This document shows, piece after piece, positions 52,569 to 62,225 of a DNA stretch of 64,000 bases (positions are counted from its first letter, which is position 1; each line of letters opens with the position of its first letter). Under the pieces are notes generated by a model, which saw only the letters and a list, made by a program, of their open reading frames with translations, searched no databases and was not told the DNA's origin. The stretch lies in contig NZ_MDEN01000066.1 in the NCBI RefSeq assembly GCF_001705435.1, positions 124,001 through 188,000 of the forward strand, in the 5' to 3' direction. The translations under genes were made by a program, and so were the position numbers. The DNA is from Pseudomonas graminis. GTDB lineage: Bacteria > Pseudomonadota > Gammaproteobacteria > Pseudomonadales > Pseudomonadaceae.

Positions 52569-52868
52569 ATGGAAACCCTGTCTTTTGAATTCCCCGCCGG
52601 GCAGCCGCCATTGGGTCGCGCGCTGGTGGGTTGTGTCGGTTCGGGTGATCTGGAAGTGCTCCTGGAACCGGGTCAGCCGGGCAAGCTGACGATCCAGGTG
52701 CTGACGTCGGTCAACGGCAGTTCGGCGCGCTGGGAAAATCTCTTCCAGCGCATGTTCGACGGCCAGACGCCACCGGCCATGAGCATCGACATCCATGATT
52801 TCGGCGCCACGCCGGGCGTGGTTCGGCTGCGCCTGGAGCAAGGTTTCGAGGAGGTCGGCCATGACTGA
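52569..52868 (+). CDS. mdcC: Malonate decarboxylase acyl carrier protein MdcC
   Basis: A 99-residue ACP that carries the phosphoribosyl-dephospho-CoA prosthetic group. The attachment serine is Ser25 in CVGSGDLEVL, at the position used in Klebsiella MdcC. It cycles between acetyl and malonyl thioesters and presents malonyl to MdcDE. It overlaps mdcD by eight bases. Confidence 0.94.
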   Translation: METLSFEFPAGQPPLGRALVGCVGSGDLEVLLEPGQPGKLTIQVLTSVNGSSARWENLFQRMFDGQTPPAMSIDIHDFGATPGVVRLRLEQGFEEVGHD

Positions 52869-53712
52869 CAGCACGCGGCTTCTGCAGCAGCACAGCTTCG
52901 TCGAGCTCGGCGCCCGGCAACGCGCCCGCGCACTGCTGGACAACGGCAGTTTTCGTGAGCTGATCGATCCTTTCGCGCGACTCGTCTCCCCTTGGTTGGC
53001 CAAGCAGGGCGTCGTGCCACAGGCCGACGATGGCGTGGTGATCGCCAAGGGCACGATCGAGGGCAAGCCGGTGGTGATCTGCGCCATCGAAGGCGGCTTT
53101 CAAGGCGGCAGCATGGGCGAAGTCGGCGGCGCGAAAATGGCCGGCGCGCTGGAACTGGCCGCCGAAGACAATCGCAAGGGCATTCCCACCGCAGCCGTTC
53201 TGCTGCTGGAAACCGGGGGCGTGCGCTTGCAGGAAGCCAACCTCGGGCTGGCGGCCATCGCTGACATCCACGCGGCCATCGTTGATCTGCGTCGTTATCA
53301 GCCAGTGATTGGCGTAGTGGCGGGCAGCGTCGGCTGCTTTGGCGGCATGTCGATTGCGGCGGGTTTGTGCAGTTATCTGGTCGTCACCCAGGAAGCCCGT
53401 CTGGGACTGAACGGTCCGCAAGTCATCGAGCAGGAAGCCGGCATCGAAGAATACGACTCCCGTGATCGGCCCTTCATCTGGAGCCTGACCGGGGGCGAGC
53501 AACGTTTCGCCAGCGGTCTGGTGGACGCCTTTGTCGCCGACGACATCAGCGCCATTCAGCAACAGGTGCAGGCGTTGTTGCACAAGGGCAAGCCCGAGCA
53601 GGAGCGCAGCAGTCGATACGCCTGGTTCCTCGCACGTCTGGCTCAAGTCGACACGGCCCAACAGATCGAGCCCGCTTCGGTGCGCACTGCCTATCAAGGA
53701 GACCGGTCATGA
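52861..53712 (+). CDS. mdcD: Malonate decarboxylase beta subunit MdcD
   Basis: MdcD and MdcE form the carboxy-lyase that decarboxylates malonyl-ACP. The 283-residue MdcD belongs to the carboxyltransferase/crotonase-like family. Segments GGFQGGSMGEVGGAKMAG and GCFGGMSIAAGL supply the oxyanion holes. The start overlaps mdcC by eight bases, and the stop overlaps mdcE by ATGA. Confidence 0.94.
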   Translation: MTDSTRLLQQHSFVELGARQRARALLDNGSFRELIDPFARLVSPWLAKQGVVPQADDGVVIAKGTIEGKPVVICAIEGGFQGGSMGEVGGAKMAGALELAAEDNRKGIPTAAVLLLETGGVRLQEANLGLAAIADIHAAIVDLRRYQPVIGVVAGSVGCFGGMSIAAGLCSYLVVTQEARLGLNGPQVIEQEAGIEEYDSRDRPFIWSLTGGEQRFASGLVDAFVADDISAIQQQVQALLHKGKPEQERSSRYAWFLARLAQVDTAQQIEPASVRTAYQGDRS

Positions 53713-54512
53713 GTGCTTACTCCCATCGTGGATTGAACTGGTTCAACGCGCTGGCCGCAAACGCCGCTGAAGTGGCGGGGCTTCCGGCATCGGTCAAAGC
53801 GGCTGACGGTACGCTGGGTGATCGTCCTGCGCGATTCCTGGCGGTGGTTGCTGATCCTGCCAACCGCTTTCCCCGCGCACAAAACGGCGAAGTCGGATTG
53901 CTGGAAGGCTGGGGTCTGGCCCAGGCGGTGGAAGGCGCCATCGAGCTGGATCGGCACAGCGACATCAAGCGCACGCTGATTGCGATCATCGACGTGCCGA
54001 GTCAGGCCTATGGCCGCCGCGAGGAAGCGCTGGGCATTCATCAAGCGTTGGCCGGTGCCGTTGACGCCTATGCGCGGGCCCGACTGGCCGGGCATCCGGT
54101 GATCGGGCTGCTGGTGGGCAAGGCGATGTCCGGCGCGTTTCTCGCCCACGGTTATCAGGCCAATCGGCTGATTGCCCTGCGCGACCCCGGCGTTATGGTT
54201 CACGCCATGGGCAAGGCTTCTGCGGCGCGGGTGACGCTGCGCAGCGTCGAAGAACTGGAAAAACTCGCCGCGAGCGTGCCGCCGATGGCCTACGACATCG
54301 ACAGCTACGCCAGCCTCGGTTTGCTCTGGGAAACCCTGTCGGTCAGTGAGATTGAGCAGCCAACGGCGTCGGATCTCACCCTGGTTCAGGACTGTCTGAT
54401 TGCAGCGATTAAAGACACCCTGGCCGGGGCCAATGACCTGAGTACACGCCTGGGCGCGCCGAACCGTGCGGCGTCGTCGAAAGTGCGCGAGCTGTTGCGG
54501 GCTCAGTGGTGA
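53709..54512 (+). CDS. mdcE: Malonate decarboxylase gamma subunit MdcE
   Basis: MdcE is the second half of the decarboxylase heterodimer, of 267 residues. It has the crotonase-like segments VIDVPSQAYGRREEALGIHQ and VGKAMSGAFLAHGYQA, and PGVMVHAMGKAS. It is coupled to mdcD upstream (ATGA overlap) and to mdcG downstream. Confidence 0.94.
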   Translation: MSAYSHRGLNWFNALAANAAEVAGLPASVKAADGTLGDRPARFLAVVADPANRFPRAQNGEVGLLEGWGLAQAVEGAIELDRHSDIKRTLIAIIDVPSQAYGRREEALGIHQALAGAVDAYARARLAGHPVIGLLVGKAMSGAFLAHGYQANRLIALRDPGVMVHAMGKASAARVTLRSVEELEKLAASVPPMAYDIDSYASLGLLWETLSVSEIEQPTASDLTLVQDCLIAAIKDTLAGANDLSTRLGAPNRAASSKVRELLRAQW

Positions 54513-55138
54513 TGAACACTTTTCAGCCGGTGCTGCCCCACGACTTGTTGTGGGGTTTGTCGGCGGCTGCGTTGCCGATCGACGCGCCGGCATGGGCTAT
54601 TGAAGCCCTTGGCCTCGGTCATCCCGTGGTGGTGCGCCGCGCCCGTGTCCCGGCTGGCCTGGTGGCGGTGGGTGTGCGGGGGCGCTCGCGGGATCAGCGC
54701 TACGCCACTCGCATGAAGCTCGACGATGTGCAACGGCGCGTGCGGCCTGAAGAGTTGATCGCCATCACGCCTGACGCTGATTGGCCGGCGTTGCGCGCCT
54801 TGCAGCAGATCTGTCCCGTGATGAATGCGCTCGGTCTGCCATGGGGCGTGGCGGGTGGCGCCGGTTTTGAGCTAGCGAGTGGCGTGCCGGTGCTGCACGC
54901 GGGCAGCGACCTTGATCTGATATTGCGCACGCCTCAATTTTTTGATCGCCAGCACGCCGCTCGTTTGGTCGAGCAGCTTGCCAGCGCGGTGTGCCGCATC
55001 GACCTTCAGCTTCAAACCCCGGTTGGTGCCGTAGCGCTGCGCGAATGGGCAGGACCGTCACGCCAGGTGCTGCTCAAAGCCGAAGACGGCGCGCGGCTTG
55101 TGGATAACCCGTGGCTGGCGCAGGCGGTTGCGGCATGA
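54512..55138 (+). CDS. mdcG: Phosphoribosyl-dephospho-CoA transferase MdcG
   Basis: MdcG attaches the prosthetic group from the MdcB product to Ser25 of MdcC, forming holo-ACP. The 208-residue protein has a nucleotidyltransferase-type acidic motif in AGSDLDLILRTPQ. The ATG at 54512 shares its A with the mdcE stop; two upstream GTG codons in frame are alternatives. It overlaps mdcH by ATGA. Confidence 0.92.
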   Translation: MNTFQPVLPHDLLWGLSAAALPIDAPAWAIEALGLGHPVVVRRARVPAGLVAVGVRGRSRDQRYATRMKLDDVQRRVRPEELIAITPDADWPALRALQQICPVMNALGLPWGVAGGAGFELASGVPVLHAGSDLDLILRTPQFFDRQHAARLVEQLASAVCRIDLQLQTPVGAVALREWAGPSRQVLLKAEDGARLVDNPWLAQAVAA

Positions 55139-56070
55139 GCAGCTTCTGGGCGTTTCCCGGCCAGGGCGCGCAACAGCCGGGCATGCTCCACGGGCTGCCG
55201 GAGCACCCCTTGGTCGCGCAGAGCCTGGCGGAAGCGAGCGCTGCATTGAGCGAGGACGTCCTGACGCTGGACACCGCCCCCGCGCTGCAATCGACGCGAG
55301 CCGTTCAGCTGTGTTTGTTGATCGCCGGCGTCGCCTGTGCGCGCGTGCTGATGGCCGATGGAAACTCCCCTGACATGGTCGCGGGCTTGTCCATTGGCGC
55401 TTATCCCGCAGCGGTCATCGCGGGGGCTTTGGATTTCTCCGATGCCGTGCGTCTGGTGGCAATGCGTGGCGAGCTGATGCAAAGCGCTTATCCACAGGGC
55501 TACGGCATGACCGCGCTGATCGGGCTCGACCAACCCACGGTCGAAGGTCTGATCGTACGAATTCACAGCGTTGAGACGCCGGTCTATCTGGCCAATATCA
55601 ACGCCGATAACCAGTTCGTCATTGCCGGGCGAGACGAGGCCATGGCGGCTGTCGCTGCGCTTGCAAAAGAGCAGGGCGCTGCGGCGGCCAAGCGGCTGGC
55701 GGTCAGCGTGCCGTCCCATTGCGAGCTGCTGGCTGAACCTGCGCGGGCGCTCGCCGAAGCGTTTTCCCGGGTAGCGGTGAAAGCACCGACGCTGAAATAC
55801 CTCAGCGGCAGCACTGCGCGGCCGATGCTCAGCGCCGACAAGGTGCGCGATGATCTGGCGTTCAACATGTGCCGTGTCATCGACTGGCGCAGCACGGTGC
55901 AAACCGCTTACGAGCGCGGCGCGCGCCTGCACATCGAATTGCCGCCGGGCACGGTGCTGACGGGCCTGGCGCGCCGCGTCTTCGAACAAGGATCGGCCGT
56001 CGCTTTCCAGGGCGCTCGACTGGACACGCTCGGCGCGCTGTCGCGAGAGGAGGAACGCCGCCACTCATAA
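55135..56070 (+). CDS. mdcH: Malonyl-CoA:ACP transacylase MdcH
   Basis: MdcH loads malonyl from malonyl-CoA onto MdcC to activate the enzyme. The 311-residue FabD-like protein has the nucleophile Ser in GLSIGAYPAAV and the catalytic His in VPSHCELL; FPGQGAQQPGML is at the N-terminus. A gap of 67 bases follows before the transporter genes, which therefore may have a separate ribosome site but not necessarily a separate promoter. Confidence 0.94.
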   Translation: MSSFWAFPGQGAQQPGMLHGLPEHPLVAQSLAEASAALSEDVLTLDTAPALQSTRAVQLCLLIAGVACARVLMADGNSPDMVAGLSIGAYPAAVIAGALDFSDAVRLVAMRGELMQSAYPQGYGMTALIGLDQPTVEGLIVRIHSVETPVYLANINADNQFVIAGRDEAMAAVAALAKEQGAAAAKRLAVSVPSHCELLAEPARALAEAFSRVAVKAPTLKYLSGSTARPMLSADKVRDDLAFNMCRVIDWRSTVQTAYERGARLHIELPPGTVLTGLARRVFEQGSAVAFQGARLDTLGALSREEERRHS

Positions 56071-56137
56071 ACCGACTGCTGCTTTCGAAGGAACACAAAA
56101 ACAACAACTTCGACGATGCAATTTGAGGATAAGAACA

Positions 56138-56572
56138 ATGGTTATTTATGGCGTGGCGTTACTCGCAATCTGCACCCTCGCGGGGGTGATTCTCGGTGAT
56201 CTGCTCGGCGTGCTGCTGGGCGTCAAATCCAACGTGGGCGGCGTCGGGATCGCGATGATCCTGCTGATCTGCGCGCGGCTGTTCATGCAAAAGCGCGGCG
56301 GCATGAGCGAAGGCTGTGAAATGGGCGTCGGCTTCTGGGGCGCCATGTACATCCCGGTCGTCGTGGCCATGGCCGCTCAGCAAAACGTGGTGACGGCGCT
56401 CAAGGGTGGGCCGATCGCGGTCATCGCGGCGGTGGTGTCGGTGGTGGTCTGTGGCTGCACCATTGCCGTTATCAGCCGCATCAACAAGGGCGAGCCGCTG
56501 CCCAAAGAGGACGAACTGGCGAATCCGCTCCCGGTGATCGCGCCGACTGTTTCCCCGGCAGGAGGCCGCTGA
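56138..56572 (+). CDS. madL: Malonate transporter subunit MadL
   Basis: A 144-residue membrane protein with four helices, the small subunit of the sodium-coupled malonate importer MadLM. The N-terminal VALLAICTLAGVILGDLLG and GGVGIAMILLICARLFM are typical. GAGGA lies eight bases before the ATG. It is followed by madM two bases later. Confidence 0.92.
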   Translation: MVIYGVALLAICTLAGVILGDLLGVLLGVKSNVGGVGIAMILLICARLFMQKRGGMSEGCEMGVGFWGAMYIPVVVAMAAQQNVVTALKGGPIAVIAAVVSVVVCGCTIAVISRINKGEPLPKEDELANPLPVIAPTVSPAGGR

Positions 56573-56573
56573 T

Positions 56574-57338
56574 ATGTGGGAGCTCATTCAGAAAGACCTG
56601 ATCAGTCAGGGTCTGGTCACCGCGTTCGCCGTCGTGGGCGTGGTGATGTGGATTTCGGTGGTGCTGTCCAAGCGACTGACGTTCGGGCGCATTCATGGTT
56701 CGGCCATTGCGATCGTCATCGGCCTGGTCCTGGCGTGGGTGGGCGGCACGATGACCGGCGGCCAGAAAGGGCTGGCGGACCTGGCGCTGTTCTCCGGAAT
56801 CGGCCTGATGGGCGGGTCGATGCTGCGTGATTTCGCCATCGTCGCCACGGCCTTCGAAGTGCAGGCGACCGAAGCGAAAAAGGCTGGCTGGGTCGGCGCG
56901 TTCTCGCTGCTGCTCGGCACGTTGCTGCCGTTCATCGTCGGTTGCTGCGTGGCGTATGCCTTCGGCTATCGCGACGCCGTGAGCATCACCACCATTGGCG
57001 CGGGCGCAGTGACCTACATCGTCGGGCCGGTGACCGGTGCGGCGCTGGGCGCGACTTCGGACGTGATGGCGCTGTCGATCGCGACCGGTCTGATCAAAGC
57101 CATTCTGGTGATGGTCGGCACCCCGATGGCCGCGCGCTGGATGGGGCTGGATAACCCGCGCTCCGCGATGGTCTTCGGCGGTCTGGCCGGCACCGTGAGC
57201 GGCGTGACAGCCGGGCTCGCGGCGACGGATCGACGGCTGGTGCCTTACGGCGCGCTGACGGCGACCTTCCACACCGGGCTCGGCTGTCTGCTGGGGCCGT
57301 CGCTGCTGTACTTCATCGTCCGCGGGATTCTGGGCTGA
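56574..57338 (+). CDS. madM: Malonate transporter subunit MadM
   Basis: A 254-residue membrane protein with about eight helices, the larger MadLM subunit. Segments such as LVLAWVGGTMTGGQKGL, GAGAVTYIVGPVTGAALG and TSDVMALSIATGL are well conserved. GGAGG lies eight bases before the ATG. It ends the malonate operon. Confidence 0.93.
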   Translation: MWELIQKDLISQGLVTAFAVVGVVMWISVVLSKRLTFGRIHGSAIAIVIGLVLAWVGGTMTGGQKGLADLALFSGIGLMGGSMLRDFAIVATAFEVQATEAKKAGWVGAFSLLLGTLLPFIVGCCVAYAFGYRDAVSITTIGAGAVTYIVGPVTGAALGATSDVMALSIATGLIKAILVMVGTPMAARWMGLDNPRSAMVFGGLAGTVSGVTAGLAATDRRLVPYGALTATFHTGLGCLLGPSLLYFIVRGILG

Positions 57339-57417
57339 GGCTTTGGGATGCGCGGTGTTCAGCAACATGCTGCCGCTGCGCGCCTGATTGCAGATCTACC
57401 TGCGAGCGTCGGAATCA

Positions 57418-57927
57418 TGGGAGCGAGCTTGCTCGCGAAGGCTTACATTCAGCTTGCAGAGAAAGCAGCTGAATGTCCTGGCCTCTTCGTGAGCAAGCTC
57501 ACTCCCACAAGTCCTACGACTCGCCCGAGGTATCAAATTGACCGAGATTCTGTGGTAGCGAGCTTGCTCGCGAAGGCTTGCATTCAGCCTGCAGAGAAAG
57601 TGCTGAACGCCCCGGCCTCTTCGTGAGCAAGCTCACCCCCACAAGTCCTACGACTCGCCCGAGATATCAAATTGACCGAGATCCTGTGGGAGCGAGCTTG
57701 CTCGCGAAGGCTGCATTCAGCCTGCAGAGAAATTGGCTGCACGCCCCGGCCTCTTCGTGAGCAAGCTCACTCCCACAAGTTCTACGACTCGCCCGAGATA
57801 TCAAATTGACGGAGATTCTGTGGGAGCGAGCTTGCTCGCGAAGGCTTGCATTCAGCCTGCAGAGAAAGTGGCTGAACTCCCCGGCCTCTTCGCCCCGATG
57901 CGGCCCAGACCAAGCTCACACCCACAG
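57418..57927. repeat. Tandem array of four REP units
   Basis: The 617 bases between madM and mdcR are filled mostly by four direct copies of a unit of 134-135 bases: AGCGAGCTTGCTCG recurs at 57422, 57557, 57691 and 57825. Each unit has the arm AGCGAGCTTGCTCGCGAAGG, then TTCAGC-TGCAGAGAAA, then the opposite arm CTTCGTGAGCAAGCTCACTCCCAC and the linker TCCTACGACTCGCCCGAG. The last unit ends in a variant arm (GATGCGGCCCAGACCAAGCTC). No gene is present. Confidence 0.92.
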
Positions 57928-57955
57928 TGGAGATTGGATCGAGCTGAAGCCGGGA

Positions 57956-58876
57956 TCAGGCCTGGGCCAGCCGGTTCGAGTACATCCGGCATTCCGCCAG
58001 CAACGCCAGCAGGTTCGGGTCGCGTTCGCGGGCTTTGAGGAAGACCAGTCCGATGTGCTGCTGCATGCGATAGCGCTGTTGCAATGGGATCAGCCGCACA
58101 CGGTTTTCATACACGGCCGCAATCCTCCCCGGCAGCAGCGCGTAGCCCACACCCGAGCTGACCATGCTCAGCAGCGTGAAGATGTCGTTCACCTGCATGG
58201 CGATTTTCGGTTCAAACCCGGCCTGTTCAAACACCCGGGCGCCGTCGCGGTGGGTGGCAAAGCCCTGGGTCAGCGTAATGAACGTCGCTTCGCGCAGATC
58301 GCCCAGGTTCACTTCGCTTTGCTGAGCGAAGGGTGAATCCACCGGGGCCGCGAGGAAGATATCGTCTGAGAACAGCGGCAAATGCTCGCAGTCCGGATCA
58401 CTCACGGATTCGTTCAGCGACACCAGAATCGCATCCACTTCCATGTTCTTCAGCTTGTAGAAAAGGTCGATGTTCGAGCCCAGAATCAGGTCGATGTTAA
58501 GTTCGCTGCGGCGGATCTTCAGGCCCATGATCAGCTGCGGCACGGTTTTGACCGTCAGTGAATACAGCGCCCCCAGCTTGAACCGCGCCGCCGAAAACCC
58601 GGCCGCCTGCCGGGTCTGTTCGATGGTGCCGAGCACGTCCTGCACCAGCTTCTGCGCACGCTCCTCCAGCACATATGCGCCTTCGAGCGGTGTGAGGTTG
58701 CGACCCTCGTGCTTGAACAGCGGACACCGCAACGCGCTTTCCAGCGAGTGAATCGCCCGATGCACGCTGACCGTGCTTGTCTGCAACTCGGCCGCCGCCC
58801 GAGCCAGATTGCCGGTGCGCATGAACGCCAGGAAGATTTCCAGCTTCTTGAGGGTGAGCTCTTCGTCGATCTGCAT
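57956..58876 (-). CDS. mdcR: LysR-family regulator of malonate genes, MdcR
   Basis: A 306-residue LysR-type regulator. The helix-turn-helix is near residues 10-50 (LEIFLAFMRTGNLARAAAEL ... SVHRAIHSLESAL). The effector domain follows from about residue 90. MdcR binds malonate and activates mdc. The start at 58876 aligns with the usual ETLTLKKLEIF beginning; the upstream sequence has no clear ribosome site, so a longer protein starting at 58948 or 58972 cannot be excluded. It is convergent to the mdc operon and separated from it by the REP array. Confidence 0.88.
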   Translation of the reverse strand: MQIDEELTLKKLEIFLAFMRTGNLARAAAELQTSTVSVHRAIHSLESALRCPLFKHEGRNLTPLEGAYVLEERAQKLVQDVLGTIEQTRQAAGFSAARFKLGALYSLTVKTVPQLIMGLKIRRSELNIDLILGSNIDLFYKLKNMEVDAILVSLNESVSDPDCEHLPLFSDDIFLAAPVDSPFAQQSEVNLGDLREATFITLTQGFATHRDGARVFEQAGFEPKIAMQVNDIFTLLSMVSSGVGYALLPGRIAAVYENRVRLIPLQQRYRMQQHIGLVFLKARERDPNLLALLAECRMYSNRLAQA

Positions 58877-59042
58877 CGTGTGGGCCCGCGCCGGGTTCTT
58901 GTTTTGAGAGCGCCCGATTGTGCCGAAGAGATCGGCGGCTGGCTGCATTAAATTCTCGATAACACGACACAATGCGTTGTCATTGCGGTTCAGAAGCAGG
59001 ACCCTTGACGCGTGTCGTGCAACTTAGAGAGGTAGTGTGCGG

Positions 59043-59660
59043 ATGTACTACGGAGAAAAATTCAACGCCTGGACCCACTTGGTGGGCGCGATCCTGGCGA
59101 CGATCGGTGCGGTCTGGATGCTGGTTGTCGCGACGATGGCCGGAGACATCTGGAAGATCATCAGCGTGGCGGTCTACGGTGTGGCCCTGGTGATGCTGTA
59201 CAGCGCGTCGACGGTTTATCACAGCGTTCGCGGCCGGGCAAAAGTGATCATGCAAAAGGTCGATCACTTTTCCATCTATTTGCTCATCGCCGGCAGCTAC
59301 ACGCCGTTTTGTCTGGTGACGCTGCACGGGGCGTGGGGCTGGACGTTGTTCGGCATCGTCTGGGCGCTGGCGATCATCGGGATTCTGCAGGAGATCAAGC
59401 CCCGCTCCGACGCCCGCGTGATGTCCATCGTCATTTACGCGGTCATGGGCTGGATTGTGCTGGTCGCGGTCAAGCCGCTGATCGCCGCGCTGGGCATGGC
59501 CGGATTCGTCTGTCTGGCGCTGGGGGGCGTGTTCTACACCGTGGGGATCATTTTCTTCGCGTTCGACACCAAGGTCCGACACTTCCATGGGGTCTGGCAC
59601 CTGTTCGTCATCGCCGGCAGCCTGCTGCACTTTGTCGCGATCGTGCGTTACGTGTTGTGA
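59043..59660 (+). CDS. Hemolysin III (HlyIII/PAQR) membrane protein
   Basis: A 205-residue protein with seven predicted helices. The family marks are YGEKFNAWTHLVGA, the SxxYH motif in SASTVYHSV, and the C-terminal HFHGVWHLFVI, whose histidines bind zinc in the PAQR family. Despite the name, haemolysis is not established for such homologues. ATG at 59043 is used; a GTG two codons earlier (AGAGG closer) is possible. It is divergent from mdcR. Confidence 0.87.
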   Translation: MYYGEKFNAWTHLVGAILATIGAVWMLVVATMAGDIWKIISVAVYGVALVMLYSASTVYHSVRGRAKVIMQKVDHFSIYLLIAGSYTPFCLVTLHGAWGWTLFGIVWALAIIGILQEIKPRSDARVMSIVIYAVMGWIVLVAVKPLIAALGMAGFVCLALGGVFYTVGIIFFAFDTKVRHFHGVWHLFVIAGSLLHFVAIVRYVL

Positions 59661-59966
59661 GGCTGGGCATCGCTGACCCAGCTCCTGCACATTTGGGTCT
59701 TACGCAGCGTACGTAGTTGGGCGATCCATGCGCTGCTTCGGTGCATGGCGTCCTTCAAATCACTGATCATTTTCTGTACACCCCACAGCCTTGCGCGCTT
59801 TCCCTTCTGCACCAATGCGGATAACTTCCGCACCCGATTGAAGCATTTAATTCATTTATTTTATTTGTTGAATTATTTGATTCGTCATCCTAGTCTGATC
59901 TTCGAAACGCCCCCTCTTGTGGTAAGGCGGCCTTCTTGAACTGACTGATCAATCGGGGAGCAAGAC
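59661..59966 (+). other. 306-base intergenic region upstream of the ABC operon
   Basis: The first half has two small hairpins without T tracts (GCTGGG/CCCAGC at 59662-59682 and CCATGC/GCATGG near 59730-59750), which could weakly terminate the hlyIII message. From about 59840 to 59890 the composition turns sharply AT-rich, which suits a promoter for the ABC operon. A 61-codon frame on the minus strand (59648-59833) is probably not a gene. Confidence 0.6.
59848..59875. promoter_or_regulatory. Candidate operator in the AT-rich promoter region
   Basis: TAATTCA and TGAATTA form a seven-base inverted repeat with a 14-base spacer, about 90 bases before the first gene of the ABC operon. RpiR-type regulators often bind AT-rich dyads near their operons, and one is encoded at the 3' end. 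Confidence 0.35.
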
Positions 59967-60743
59967 ATGAATGTGAAAGTACTCTTGAGCATGGCCGTGG
60001 CAACCGCCTTTTCCGCATCCACCTGGGCCGCTGACTGGACCGTCGGCGCCAACGTGGGCAACGTGCCGTGGGAGTTTCAGGACGCCAAAGGCGAGATCGT
60101 CGGCTTCGAAGTCGACGTGGTGAAGGAAGTCGCCAAGCGCGCCGGCAAGACCGTGGAATTCGTCAACATCCCGTTTAACGGTCTGTTCAGCGCCGTGCAG
60201 TCCAAGCGCGCTGACATCGCCATCTCCTCGATCACCATCACCCCCAAGCGCCTTGAGTCCGTCGGGTTCGCCCAGCCGTATTACGACAGCGACCAATCCC
60301 TGTCCGTGCTCGCCAAATCCGGCATCAACGGCCTGAAAGACATGGACGGCAAAGTGGTCGGCGTCGACACCGGCTCCACCGGCGACATGTGGGTCAACGC
60401 CCATCAGGCCGAATACAAATTCAAGGAAGTCTCACGCTACGAAGGGCTGTCGCCTGCGATGCTCGATCTCGCGTCTGGCCGCATGGACGGCTATATCAGC
60501 GACATCCCGGCGGTCCTGTACTACATCAAGGACAAGCCGCAATACAAAGTCGTCGCGAAAATTCCTACCGGTGAGAAGTACTCGTTGATGCACGCCAAGG
60601 GCTGGGCATCGGCCGGTCAGGTCAACGACATCATCAGCACGATGAAGAAAGAAGGCGTGATCGCCGACCTGCACAAGAAGTGGTTCGGTGCCGACGCTGA
60701 TCCGGAGTCCAGCACCGTTAAAGTGGTCGATGTGCTCAAGTAA
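59967..60743 (+). CDS. ABC transporter substrate-binding protein, amino-acid (family 3) type
   Basis: A 258-residue periplasmic binding protein. The signal peptide ends near STWAA. The family 3 pattern is clear: DAKGEIVGFEVDVVKEV, DIAISSITITPKRLESVGF with the Arg expected to bind the alpha-carboxylate, and SDIPAVLYYI with the Asp for the alpha-amino group. The ligand is therefore probably an amino acid or a close analogue. GGAG lies upstream. Permease, ATPase, PLP enzyme and regulator genes follow in order. Confidence 0.92.
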   Translation: MNVKVLLSMAVATAFSASTWAADWTVGANVGNVPWEFQDAKGEIVGFEVDVVKEVAKRAGKTVEFVNIPFNGLFSAVQSKRADIAISSITITPKRLESVGFAQPYYDSDQSLSVLAKSGINGLKDMDGKVVGVDTGSTGDMWVNAHQAEYKFKEVSRYEGLSPAMLDLASGRMDGYISDIPAVLYYIKDKPQYKVVAKIPTGEKYSLMHAKGWASAGQVNDIISTMKKEGVIADLHKKWFGADADPESSTVKVVDVLK

Positions 60744-60795
60744 CCCCTGACCGCTCACGGCCCCGCCCGTCACTGCTCGCCACCAAGGAATCGCA

Positions 60796-61469
60796 ATGGA
60801 GTTGTTAGAAACGTTCTTCAACTGGAGCGTGTTCGTCGATGCGCTGCCACTGATGCTCCGCGGCCTGGGCGTGACGGTGATGCTTGGCGTGGTCAGCATC
60901 ATTCTCGGCCTGGTGGGCGGGCTGGTGCTGGCGATGCTGCGGTTGTACGGGTACGCGCCGGTGCGGTTTCTGGCGCGGGTGTACATCGACGTGCTGCGCT
61001 CGATTCCATTGCTGGTGCTGTTGGTGCTGATCTATTACGCGCTGCCGTTTGTGGGCATTCGCCTGTCGTCGTTCGCGGCGGCCACGGCGGCGCTGTCACT
61101 GGTGTCCTGCGCGTACTCGGCGGAGATTTTCCGCTCCGGCATCGAAGCCATTCCGCGCGGTCAGTTCGAAGCCTCGGCCTCCCAGGGCATGAGCTTTTTC
61201 AACACCATGCGCGACATCATCCTGCCCCAGGCCATGCGCATCGTCATGCCGCCGATGACCAGCAACTGCATCAACGTCATGAAAGACACCGCGCTGGCAT
61301 CCGTCGTGGCGATGCCCGATCTGCTCAAACAAGCCACTCAGGCCCAGGCACTGTCAGCCAACCCGACACCGCTGGTGGGCGCGGCGGTCATGTACCTGTT
61401 GCTGCTTCTGCCGCTGGTGCAACTGGTGAGCTGGATCGAGCGGCGTAACGGCGCCGGGAGGAAAAGCGC

Positions 61470-61473
<4 letters not shown>
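60796..61473 (+). CDS. ABC transporter permease, HisM/GlnP type
   Basis: A 225-residue inner-membrane permease with five or six helices. The EAA loop that contacts the ATPase is SGIEAIPRGQFEASASQGMS. AAGGAA lies before the ATG. A single permease gene suggests a homodimer, or a missing partner elsewhere. It overlaps the ATPase gene by four bases. Confidence 0.92.
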
Positions 61474-62204
<731 letters not shown>

Positions 62205-62225
62205 TCAGACTCTGGAGCTCATCCC

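Noticed and set aside
57418..57927. CRISPR array
   Set aside because: The repeat unit is 134-135 bases and internally palindromic, without unique spacers of 30-40 bases; no cas genes are present. It is a REP array.
47898..57927. Integrated phage or ICE around the fic-mdc block
   Set aside because: No integrase, tRNA attachment site, transposase or phage gene is visible and the base composition stays like the rest.
59648..59833. A 61-codon minus-strand frame upstream of the ABC operon
   Set aside because: It has no ribosome site, overlaps the hlyIII stop and shows no recognisable domain.
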